Positions 49,584 to 62,610 of a DNA stretch of 64,000 bases are shown here, piece after piece (positions within the stretch are counted from its first letter, which is position 1; each line of letters starts with the position of its first letter). This DNA is from Burhinus oedicnemus (taxonomy: Eukaryota > Chordata > Aves > Charadriiformes > Burhinidae), in NCBI GenBank assembly GCA_008921705.1, contig VFFE01009182.1:703892-767891 (forward strand), read 5' to 3'. The notes under the pieces are model-generated. The model saw only the letters and a list, made by a program, of their open reading frames with translations, ran no database searches and was not told the DNA's origin. Made by a program: the position numbers and the translations under genes.

Positions 49584-52500
49584 TTTTCTGGTCCCCACCC
49601 CCTTTATTCTCTCCGTCACTGCTCCTGTGCAAATATTACACTTGGCTTAATATACTCCACTATACTTAAGTCCATCCATCCACCCATATTCATGCAACCA
49701 AAAGATGACATAGCTCGTTTTGCCAAATATCTCATAAAGAAAGTATATACCAGCCACAGACCACCAGTCCAGTTGAGTCCTTTCCTATGTTTACTAGTGT
49801 TAATTGTCAACTGTCAAATTACAGTGTCCCAACCTCTGTAACAAGTTCTGAACCTGAAACCCTCCTCTGTTTCCTAAAGTCAAGAGGGAAACAGGAGAAA
49901 TTATTCTTTATTTCTGTCTTCCACCCTACAGTCTCATGTTGTTCCCCTGCTGCAAGTTCCATTAGCCCAGATCATGCATCTGGAACACCACCAGCCCTGC
50001 GGCAGTAAATACATCAGAGAGAATCATTAAATCCCCAAGTTGAAGTTTTCTCTTGTACTTCGAAGTGTCCAGTAACAAGCCCAGAGATATTCAATTTCCT
50101 AGGGCAGCTAACCCCACAAACATCCTGATCAAGTTTAAAAAAAATCCTTCATAAGTCTACCCAAGAAAAAAAACTTTCAGGCATCAAACTGATTTTTTGG
50201 GTGCTATATGTTAGCCAAAGGAAAAAACCTGATTTATGGTAGCCCTAAAGGTCAGGGAAAATTAGTTCAAATTTATAGACACCTTCTTATAAGAAATCGG
50301 ATTAGATGATGAAAAAACTCTTAATAATAGGTCTTAAAAGCCTATTAATCCAGGATGGTAGGAAGCTTCTTCAATAATTACTTACTCCAATACTGACTAC
50401 TAAATAGTGCCAAAAAGGACAGACTAGTAGATGATCAGAAACAGAGGTGGGACAGTAGGATAAAGATGACAAAAGACAAAGGAAACAAGAAAGTAGAGTG
50501 GTAGAAACAAAACAAAAACAAAAGTGCTCCTTAAAAACAGCATCTTTAATACACAAGAAATACAACCTTCACCAAAGAGTGCAAGTCATAGCATGGCCAG
50601 TCACCTGGCTTAATCCAAGAAAGAAAAAAAAGAGTAGAAGACATTGCCCTTAGTCTCTTTCACAGGTATCTTTTTTGCTACGTAAAACTCAAATGCATGA
50701 TTGTCTCTCTACAAGATTTTAAAAGGACTAAAATTTACTAAATGGCTCATTATATGTCAAATCTGTAAGCTTACCAAAACAGTTTGGAAGAAGTTACGAA
50801 AATGGCTCTCTGAACAACAGCCAAACCGACAAGCATGAGAAAATTCCCATAAGCATCTCACAACAATACTTCAATCAACTACAACATACTAAGTTGAACT
50901 ACACACAGAGCGGTAAATCTTAGTTCCAGCATTATTAAATGGAAAAAGAAACCTCACTCACATTTGACAGTAATTTTTTTTTTTTGGCATCTGAATGTAA
51001 AAGTAATTGATAAAAATAATTTATTTTGATCTTATAGAGACAATTACATACATGGCTATTACTAGATGTATATTAAACACGGCAAGATTTAGAGAAGTTA
51101 TTTGAAACAGGTTTTTCACCATACTAATGTACAGTTGTTTAGACGACTACCTTTTAAACCATCTGAATATCCCACAGCACAACGTTCAGAAACTAGGTGC
51201 CAGTATGCACCTCAGATATATCCACTTGTTCCTGACATAAAACAGAACCATATAAGACAATATAGTTAGAATAAAGATACTGTGTTCAAGCACTTCAGAT
51301 AAGCAATGAAAGGCATGTTTGTTAACTCCACATACCCAGCAAGGTTGGGTTTTTTCCTTCCCCATCCCCTCTGGAGGAAGGAGCTGTGTTTCTCAGGTGG
51401 AAGGAGCCTGAGTTTCCAAGTTACTTTGCCCCAGTATTACCTTTCAAGCAGAGTTTGGGACATTCTCCAACTCAGGGTGAGGAGGTAGGAGGCGGCCAGC
51501 AGTGGGGGAAGACTCAATTCATTAAACTTTTTGCTGAAATCCATGCAGGTGGATTATTGTAGGTCTATTACAAAATACCACCATGACTGTGTAACAGCAG
51601 CTTGTTATGAGATATTCAGTAAAACATTTTATTGAATAAGAGTACAGCAAAACCAGCTGCAGCAAACCATGCCCCCCAGAGAACTGTGAAACTACCTGCT
51701 ACTCGCATGTGTTTTGTGCAGATGCCACTGCTAAGTAGGAAATTAAAATGGCTAAATATTTTCAAATTAATCTGTGGGCAACCAAACTACTGGTTTCAGA
51801 ATTGCATTAATTAAGAGCAAATACATATCACAGCAATGAAACAGACTGGGTAAAGCTACTGAACCACATGTGAGTTTTGACAACTGGGGAACCTGCTGGG
51901 CCACACACACAAGGTGAGAGAAGGGCTGTGGATGGCAATGGCTGAGATGGCCAACCATGGGAGTCAGGGGCTTTGCAGACTTCTCAGCAGGTACCACAAG
52001 GGCAGTGAAGCAGCAACACTGCTATCCCCAAGCTGATCTCCTGCAGCACCTTAAATGCTACACCCTGCAGCAACAAGAAGCCTTCTGTATAACTTACATA
52101 GACAGTGCTGGGCCCATGCAAAAAAAAAAATCAGCTATCTACACAGCAAACACCAACAGGCAGCTAGTTTCAATATAATAGAGGCTAAGCCCCAGTAAGT
52201 ATTGTCTCTGAATATGTACATGTACTAGAGACTAGTTTTGAAGCTTGATAAACTTACCAGTTTTATTAGAGACTTTTTCCAACAACTTACATGTTGCTAG
52301 AAGTTTGTCACAGCTGCTACTACACAGGAGCAAAAGAACTGATTTACTGAGCAGATAGTGTAACTCAACACATGGGAACATACTATTTGCAGCCTCACAC
52401 AAAAAAAAGAAGAAAAAAAAACATGCACCCAAAACCACACTGTAAACCTTCTTTCTACCAAATCACAAGGTACATTACTGCTAATAAATTTTTTCTCCAA

Positions 52501-52740
52501 GTCTTAGACTATAGCAAAAAGAGATAATGGTGTAGAAAAGTGTTTGCAATTTATATTGTTATTGTAATTTAAATTTATATTTAAATGTATATTACATGTC
52601 ACTGTTCTCTAATATGTTAAATGAAGTATGATTCCATTAAAGGGGTGATTTTAATTTAAAGGTTGGAAAAGCAATGACTCAATTAAGAAAATGGATCATA
52701 AGAGGAGGCATGATATTCCAGTGATGAACTGACATCAGCC

Positions 52741-52810
52741 TTTTTTTTTTTTTTCCCCTGGAATGTTNNNNNNNNNNNNNNNNNNNNAAAAAAAAAAAAA
52801 AAAAAAAAAA
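52741..52810. other. Assembly gap between poly-T and poly-A
   Basis: T(14) at 52741-52754, thirteen bases of sequence, 20 N at 52768-52787, then A(23) at 52788-52810. The N run marks an unresolved gap at a homopolymer; its true length is unknown. Confidence 0.97.
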
Positions 52811-55800
52811 GAGAACTTAAAAATTAAGATCATTTTGAGATGAAGCACAAGGGAGCGGGGGGAAAGGAACACGTATGCACATGGTGCTGTTCACTGACTG
52901 TCTTCAAGCACAGCAGGACAGGACAAAGTTTAAAGAGGAAGGGCACTACCACTCATAAAAAAAACCTCAGCCCCACCAGACCACACTTCCTTCGTGTTTC
53001 TGTTACACTGGTATCTCACAAGTAGAGGATCTCTTCAGAACTGCTAGCAGCAATTCCCACAGCTTTCTCTCTCCTTGTGGCACTACCCATCATCTGTTCT
53101 GGAACTGGCAAACTTCCTCCCAGTTCTTTTCCGCAAAATATGAGAAAGGAGTACATCAGATTGGTCTCTGCTCAGGAGTGCTCAGAAGCCTATTAAATCA
53201 CAAATCATGAAATACCAGTGTCAGTGGGTCATAAAAAATTACTTTAAGAGATGGGATCCATCATCTACGAGCAAGCAACACACACAGGATTTGTACCAGT
53301 CCCACCGGTACAAGGGTCTTGGTATTAGTATAATCACTAGATTGGTTTAACAATGGATAAAGACATGAAGCGTTAGTTTCAAATTAGCTGCAGTCTACCC
53401 TCAAATAGAGTCAGAATCATATAATTGCATCCCAAACTAAGAATCTGTGGGCCGCAATCATCCAGCTCTAGCCAGGTCCAGCATGGCCCGAGGCAAGATG
53501 AATGCCCATCAGCCAGCAATTCTAAAGCAAGTCTATTCCTCACCAGATGCTAAAACACTGGCCAATTCATTGCAGTCAGGCTCCTGTGGTCTTATCACCT
53601 TGATACTTCCTTTTAGTAATTGATCAAGATGAAAACTGATGGAAAAAATCATTTACTTGAAAAGACTAAAGTTTACTTTCAGATTTCTGAAAAACTGTAT
53701 TTTGGTATTTCTGTTTCAAATAAAGTTTTCCAACATTCCTGAAAGTAGCACAACTTTATTTTGTCTGATCAAAATATTCTGCTGTTTTCACACACAAAAA
53801 ACATCAACCTGAATTGAAACACAGCCTCGAGACACATTAGCTCCGGGTGTGTCCAGTTCTTTCCTCCAAAAGAACACCTCCCAGGTGGTGCCCTGTAGCC
53901 ACAGGACTCATGTACCTTATTAGGCACTTCAGTGAAAGAGAAAACAGCAATGCTTCCGAGGAAACACAGCCAGAAACACACTCCAGAATGGCGAACCAGA
54001 CATCCAAGCTACAAGTGACACACAACAGAGCAGGAGTTTAATTAGATACAACTCAGTACTGAATAGGCCCAAAAATGCAACGGTCCCGCTTTGACAAGCA
54101 GAAAAATACTGCTCTGTGTTCTTCCAAACTTTTTTTTTTTTTTAAAGACAAAAGAGAAAGAAAGGCTAAAACCAACATCGGAGTTTCACTAGAAAGAAAA
54201 CACCATTTTGCAGAAATTAAGTTTTCATCAAAAAATGCCAAAAGTAAAATGACTGAGCAGCTATAGCATGCTCTTTTTTCCAAGTTAATTTGGGTTATAT
54301 ACACACCAATAGAACGCAATCTCAGCTTTTCCAACAACTATATGCACAGTTCACTTGGGTTTACTTTACTGAGGACAGAAGTACTTAAACAATCAGTATA
54401 TGGGTAATAAACTACAGGTTTATAAGCCACATTTATGAGTGGAATACCCTTAGATATGTAATAAACAAAGAAATGATGAAAGTATCTTGACCTTTAGATA
54501 ACAGTTCTGAGGAGGGAAAGTTAACTGCAGAAGATTTAGCAGCATCATCAACTGGAGGATTTCAGATGAAAAGAACTGTTGTATATGCATAAGTAGATAA
54601 AAAAATATGTCCACCATTAACTCCATGCCACCCAATTGCTTTCAACTTTTATATGGATACAACAATAGTTAATTTTTGTACAAGTCAAGCAAAGTAGAAC
54701 ATCCTTAACAGAGCAGGAAATGAAGTTTTATTCATTGCACAAAATAAATCAACAAAAATGTAATGTCTGTTGATGACAATGAAACCACTAGCATATGCAC
54801 TCAGGACTCTGATCTATTCTGTCCACCAGATGCTCCCTCCTTGTGGAAGGCTGGTAAAAAGAATAGGAGTTCACTGTGGCTTAAGCAGATTTTCCTCATG
54901 CTGTTAAGTATTTTTCTAAAGTTTTACTGCAAAATCTTAATGTTCTTCACTATTGTAAACAAGTATCTAGGATGAACAACCTGTAGCCCACAGGCCATAT
55001 GTAGTATGGCAGGACAATTCATCTAGCTTGTTCCCTTTGGCCTCCTCTACGAAGAACCTCAGCTGCACACCAGATGACTCCACTGGAGCAGGCAGCCTGC
55101 TCCCCACAACCACTTTATCTAGGAGGCTTGTAGCCTCTCCCCTATCATATAACGAGCCCATATTTAAATGCATACTGGGAAAACGGCTGAAGAGCTTCCA
55201 GGAAAGATGGCCACTTCCCACTGCCACAACAATGCATTTACCCCACAACCCCGTCACTGTCCACATCTGAGGAACACATGGGAAAGAGGACCATCAGGAC
55301 AGGCTGAATCAATTGTATGGAGTCAGCAGCACACTCTTCTCCGCCCTCTTTCTCAGGTCTTCATCAGGTCCTGCTGGGGAAAAACTGCAGGGCAGAAAGC
55401 TTAAACACCTGGAATCCAGTAGAGATGCAGGAAGGCAGAGGCGTTCAGAAGGCAGCAGAACTACACACATATACAACACAGCCCAGATGACAATTCACCT
55501 ACAGAAAGTGTCCCAGAAGCAATGAAATATGACACTCTTCTGCCATGAGGAATAAAAAACAAAACTAAGAGCAGCCCACCCACCCAAAGAACTGGAACGC
55601 AACTGCCCCCCACAGTAGATAGCAGAGCAGCATTGATTGCATTGATCAGGAGTCCACTCAGCTCACAGAACTGCATGGAAAAACCACTGTGGTTCTTTGA
55701 AAAGTAGTCCCTAATTATCAATGCTATTCTAAAATACCAAGACTAACAAGCTTTGGGCATAGTTTTAAGTAATTGCACATTACTGCTGCAGCAGCAGCTG

Positions 55801-58800
55801 TTAGCTTATACCAGGGAATCCTTCACTATCCTGAAATGTTGAATAATGCTGATGGGCTAATAGAAAAAGAAAGGGAGGTGGGGGGTGGGGGGAAGCGCTT
55901 CACTATCTAATGAAACCAAAACACATTTTCAGCTTTAACCGAAAATACTTGCAAATTAAACAAATCCAATCAATAGAGCCCTTTACATGACAAAATCATC
56001 CAGAAGAATGATTCATGCATATAAAATAAAAAAGGGTAAAGCAGCTTTGTGTTGTTCATCCTCCAATTAGGTGCAACGCATATATATTGAAAATGAAGGA
56101 CACCACCTTACAGCATTCTGGGCTCTTTAGACCTTTGCATTTTGACAGATAGCCCTGCTACACACCAACTAGTCCAAAGCTGACAGGTGCCTGGGTAAAG
56201 GAAACCAAGTGAGGATCCTCAATAAACCAAGGTGATGACATCAGGACAGTTTCTTTGCAAGTCAGAGGCAGAACCACTGAACAAACATGCCAAAAACTGG
56301 GGCGGGGAGGGCGGAAATTCATATTACTCAATAGAGGGATCAAGTTTGTTTCATCTTCTCCAGAGGCAAAGAAATATTTACAGTTAAAATTCATGTTTAT
56401 TTAACAGTTGAAGATAAACTAAGATGACCAAGTCCACTGGATGGTCCAGGATATTGTCAGCAGCACAGTACAATTTCCCTGGGGTTCTATGGCCTGTAAA
56501 AAGGTAAGACAGTGATTTTTCTTTAGAAAAGAAAGTGCACATTTAAACCTGAACATTTCTCCATTCTTTTGGAAAAAGTGCAGCTCACTGGGATAGAGTT
56601 TATTATTGCCCATAAGTGTTCAAAATAAAACACAATCTACATCAGTTGTGCATCAAAATTATTTAGCAGGAACCATTCTTTAAATGCAGGTACTGTAAGG
56701 TAAGTCACAAGCAATAGGTGAATAAAGGGAATTTTTCTGCCTAAATTCAGTAACTATCTAATAAATTATAATTGAATCACACCCTTTCAGAGAAAATACC
56801 ACTCTTTCCAAAAGGAACAGGCTATAATTTCAGAGTACACTTTGTACTTGAAAGAATTAAGAATATTTTGTCTTTTGGAATTTTAAGATGCTTTTACCAA
56901 AGGTGGATAAATTACAGGTTTTTTCCACTACAAAATCTGTAATCATGCCTGTTCTGAAATAGTAGGTTTTGCTATAATGAGGAGCTAAAACACATTCCAA
57001 CAAATTTAACTATGCTTTAATCTATCAACAAACGAGGAAAAACTACTTCCTCTCCAAGGAAATATTTTTAAATGCATTACCTCACCTCATTCCCTGTTAA
57101 ACCATACCAATCCAAACTCTTCACCTGACTACATGAAACAAAGCTGGATTGTAGGGTCCTGATTTGATGTCAGCTGGATTGGGACAAATCTGGAATTACT
57201 CCAAAGTAAATCAATTGAGGTATTCCAGACCCACGCCAGGGAAAGCCGAATCAGAATCTGATCCTAGATTTCTAGGAATTATGCCAAGGATGATATATAA
57301 ATCCTTTCACCCTATACCTTGGAACAAAGACACTGACTATTGGCATTGCATTTCCTTGCTGTAAGTAGGTCAGAAAACAAGCTAAGTAAAGACAGTAAAG
57401 GTACAAGGATTACTCTTAATCTTTCTACTTTATACACCTGTATCTACACAGCAGAACAGTTTCTCTGTACTTTTATAAAGAGAAATACCGCACTTGCATG
57501 TTAGTATTTGCATTTGTCTCAGTAAACTTATTTTCTAGAATATAAATCAGCGAGATTGTGGTATCTGAGTTTCAACTCTCATATCTACTTGCCCACCTGC
57601 AGAATTAAAATAAATAAATACTTTTGTTGGTTTCTACTTTCAGTAATCAAGCGTATCAAAAAGACTAATACTGGAGTTTTTTCCTATAAACTTGAAGAAA
57701 ACAAAGGTCTGCTCTGAAATGTGATTCTGTAGCAATCGTATTGCAGTGATCACTGTTTGTCTCTGTTCCTGTGCAAATGGGTTCCTTTCCAAAATTCAAT
57801 AATACATACCATGACATCACCCCCAATTACCAATTCACCAAATTAACTACAGCAAAAAAGAAACCAAACAACCTTTTCTAGCTGGTGCATCACCATGAAC
57901 AGTGAAGACTTATGCTGCAACAACCTTGTTCTGAAAGCAGCTGCTGGAGGTTTGAACCCCAAGCTGCGTAACAGCAAATGCAACTTGGCCTTAAATTTGA
58001 AATTCAGTTTCATCAGTGACATACAAGCCAGCTTCTGCCCTCCAAATACCTTAGTCCACACCACAAGGGAGGAAAGGGACCATGGCAGGGAGGAATGGGT
58101 CTGATGGCTGGCTAATACAGACCGATTCAGTTAGTTACCTGCCTAGGACTACCCTGCAGTGCAGTTCTTCAAATAGATGAGCTCTTGTACCATCCTCTTA
58201 GCTGTGTCCAGAGTCTCCCAATACATAAAGTTACGGACACAGCATTTGTATTATGTTTTTAAGTGTTGGCACTCAGGATACTTACACATTTCCAAAATCA
58301 TTATGTATTAACGCACAAGTTTCTGCAAGATGTTGTGCTGTTTTCCCTGCTAATTTTGATGTGATATACTTGTACATATCTGTATGTACATTAGAGAAAG
58401 ATTTATATGCTCAGAAGCACGTGTCGTATTCAAAACACTCTGAAGCAACTGCTAAGTTGTGCAATTAGTAGTTTTCTTAAGTTTATTCAAAATGCAATAG
58501 TTCGTTAAACTCCACTGTAACTCCACGTGTGACCTGCCAAAGCAGCTGTGTTTTGGAGGTTAAGAGTCTTTGGAGTGCAAGATGCTGAAAGCATGAGAAG
58601 AATTATCTTCAAGGGGAGGACCAATGTTGGGAGTGAACTTCCAGAAGACCTGAACAACCAGGTAGTGTATTCATATTCAAATCCACCACAACTTTGAGAC
58701 TCACGACATACTCTGAAGTTCTAAAAAGCAAGTTACAATGGTCATCACTGCATTAGCTCTAATATTTAACTTGTGTCATCCATTTCCTTACTATGATGAT

Positions 58801-61800
58801 GGTTTGCTACACGTAATCCCTTCAATTCCCTAGCAGCCCAGCCACTTCAAAGAAAAAAAGAAGTACTGGATACTATCCTAGCTGGTACAGAACAAAACTA
58901 TTATTTACATTTCAACAATGCACTTTTCTAACTGGTGGTTTGCCAAGAATTCAACCTGACCTTCAGTTTCCAAGTTCTTTTTGAGCTCAGAAATCCCTTG
59001 CATATCTTCTTCCCCCTCTCTCTCCACATGGCAAATTCAGCTGATTTGATCTACAAACAACCGTAACATTCACAATCTTAGTGTAAACTTTCTAGAATAT
59101 AGCTGTACCATGTAGTGTAAATAGTCTGGGGTCTGCAGTTTTCTAGTGATTACAGAACATATGAAGAATGGTCCATGAAAGAACTCCAGAAGAAAAAATT
59201 GTTTTGGTTTGTTTGAGGAAAGGAAGGAAAAAAAGAAGTATACGATCCCTACCATTCAGCTGGACATACATGACAGTGCCTCCCCACAAAACAGTCAGAA
59301 AACAACGCTTAACTGCTATCACTGCCTTACTAAAAAGTGGAATGACAGTGAAATTATGAGTATGTAAAGCAACTGTTTACCTATGTACTACGTGCTATTC
59401 ATATTTCCTGTCCCAGCTGTTCCTCCTTACCATGAAGCAATATGAAATGAAAAACAGTCAGGTGGAAAGCTGTCTTTAACATGCATAGATACATACGCAC
59501 ACAAACATATGTACGAAGAACCAGGTTTCTACACCAGCTTTCTAGCACAACAGGTAAGCAGGTTTGCTGCTTCTTCACTTGTTAAGTAACTCCACAATCC
59601 CGCAAGCAATGGAATCTAAAGCAACAAAGCAGGAAATAGGGAACTACATTTTTATATGAGTGAAAGAAGCAACATCAGCTTCCTCTGAGACAAGAACTCT
59701 TCCCCTCCACATGGGCAACACTACTGAACTGTCAACTTTTGAACTACTTCACAGGCCAAGTGGGAACAACAACAGAAGTGGGATATGTATCCATGTTAAG
59801 TGTCAAAGAAATGTGTAAAAGGCAGCTCACTGAAGACAAATTGTATTGCAAGAGAGAACTCATACAGAGATGAGCACAGAAACATGATTACCCATGCAGA
59901 AAAGAGAACCACCTGCTTTTGGTTAAAATAAATAATACAGATTTTGTTAACGCTGGCATAGGTTTATAGATTTTCATGTGCATGACTAAAGAGAAATGTG
60001 CATATTTGGGGGTCAAGTAGTTTTACTGGCTGTTGGCATAATACATAATTTGATTTGCAATTTATTATTTTTTTTTAAATAGAACATAACTTGCCAGAGG
60101 CAAGTTATTCAAATACTAGAATGAATTTTAGAGAATGTTATGGAAGCAAAAATAAAAGAGGAAGGCAGGAGAGACACAGAGAGAGAAATGGGTTAAAATG
60201 ACTGTTACTTGTGCCCTATTTGGTAACGATAAAATATTTCAAACAATATGCGAGTTTCCACAATTAAGACGTGCTGAAACACTTCAGCCAGGACGTACTC
60301 CCAGCATGGTTTGCAGCTTCTACGACAACAAATCTCTGCTCCTAATACAATCCAGTTCCAGGGAAAGCCTCACAGACTGATATCTAGCTCTTTTTTTCAG
60401 AAACCATAGCCCATGTGCAACAACCTCATAACACTTCAGTTTTCAGCAAATGAAAATTATTATTTTCCATCAACTATGATAGTATTGAGAAAAATTACAT
60501 GAACGTATTTATGAACATTTGTTGATTTAACATTAAAATTTGAGATTCTGAATTCTCACCACGTTATTTCTCAACCAACTCAGTTTTGAAAAGGGACCCG
60601 GTCTGCTTCTTCACTCTCTATGTTGAGCTAAAATTGCAAAGTGCATTGATATGGCATTGCAATAGACAGACACCAGGTCTTGAATATTCTCTAGTCCCAG
60701 AAGACGACTCTTGGGGAAAAAAGGCATTGGCTATCATTCAGAAAAGTCCATTCAGAAAGTCAGCTGATAACCACTCAATATATAATTTAGTGGGATGAGA
60801 CTGATGAGACAAGGATGCATTTAGGCAACACAGCTAAGCAGAGATGAGCCTTTCCTACGCTTAGTGTCTTCTCTATATGCCATCTTTGTCCCTCACTGGA
60901 TCACCCAGCAAGCTAATTCAACACACTAACCCAGAACAAAGAAATCAAGCAACTTTGTCTTTTGGGGGCTGGTTCTGCTTTTTGCAAGATAAGCAACTTG
61001 TCCAATTCACCTCACAGTAAGACATATGCCAGCACGCAAGAAGAAGTAGGCTAAAGCTGGAAGCAAGATGAAAGACACTGAGTGAGCTCCATTAGCCAAG
61101 TAAACTGAAGGAAAGATGACAAGAATCAAGGCAAAACACCCACAAGCCTGAGAACTGCTGAGATACTATTTCACTTTTTTTTGGTCAAAATTGTATTTTA
61201 CAGAGCTTGGGAACACTGACAGAGGAAGAAGAGACCTAACATGGAAGAGTGAAGAGGTTAGAAAAAGAAGGGGAATCAACTTCTACAGCCAAATATCGAA
61301 GCACAATTATAGCTAAACTGGAGCTCTAAGTAGAAATGAGGAAGCTAATTAGGAACTCTGCCCACATTTTAAGTGTTTAAAAGAAAAAAACCACTTAGAA
61401 ATAAAAAAAAAAATCCACAGGATAAGAAAAAATAAGGGCATAAACAAAAATAAAGGGGGAAAGGACTACTACCCATTACCCCAAAAACACACCTCTCCCT
61501 TTCGCATCCATCAGGTGGCTTTAGTCCCTTCTCACCCTATTTGACCATCTGGCTGCCCCAGCCTTCCTCCATGTACTACTCCCATCTGCATTATCCTTTC
61601 CTCTTGCTACTTGAGAAAGACGTATCTCCACGTTCTCCATGTTCTGTGTAACACCAGCTAACTTCAAAAGGCATGCTCCAAACGTGTTCCTTGCACTAAG
61701 CTAACACCACCATAAATCTGATATAAATTGTCAAGTGCCTACTTTTGTAAATATGGTTGGGACTCTACAGCAACTAAGAGAGGACTCCAGAAGAGGTCTC

Positions 61801-62588
61801 TTGGAAACATACATATCCTGCAACCATCCAGTTAACTCAAATTTTACCTGCTGAAGGAAGAAAATTGGAGTTGCTGTCTCTGCAGCTGCAGGGTTGTTTA
61901 AAAGCCTATGGAAACGTCATACATTAAGCGAGCTACAGAGCTAGTGCCACACAAGCATTTGAAAAAGAGCTCAGCCTCCAAACCTGGGACATTGATTTGG
62001 GAGTTAAAATGAAGCTTATGCACTTATATGTATAAACAATTAAAACATATAACCTATGTTTATACACAAGTAAATATATTTCTGTCCTTCTTGAACTTAA
62101 GGACAGTTAAACTGGATTTTTGGAGGGCAATGGGTTGTTTAAAATTTGAAAAGTGTTATTTCCTCTTTGGCAAGGCCACATTTCCCAAAACACAACAGAC
62201 GTCTTAAAAAGACAATGAGCCAGTCTAAGTCAACACAGCCAAACAGTCATGAAAAACAAATAACCCTTAATTCTAGATACTTAAATTTTAGAAAAGCAAA
62301 AAAGCAACTTATAATAGATCACAGGAAGCCTAGTCCATATGCCTACGACAAACTGACTGTAAGAGTATACTAAAAGATACAAAGTACCACAAATCATGAC
62401 AAGGCAACTAGGGAGCCTGAGGTCTCGAACCTCAGCAAAACCCCGGCAGTTGACAGGCATTATTATTTCCAGAATAATTTGTTTTTAAACAGCGATCCTC
62501 CACCAATATAGCAGCTACAACACAATATGTCCATGTCAAATTAGTTTTACAGCTACCAGCACTGCATAACAAAGACTGTCTTTCAATC

Positions 62589-62610
62589 TTTTTTTTTTTT
62601 TTTTTTTTTT
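62589..62610 (+). repeat. T(22) homopolymer
   Basis: A run of 22 T in intron 3. No tail-bearing mobile element is evident beside it. Confidence 0.93.

Noticed and set aside
54970..55100. Possible DNA-transposon-like sequence (cctgtagcccacaggccata region)
   Set aside because: It has the look of an old dispersed repeat, but I could not identify ends, inverted repeats or a family.
55873..55892. G-rich run as a second G-quadruplex
   Set aside because: Only three separated tracts of three or more G can be laid out with loops, so it misses the usual four-tract rule.
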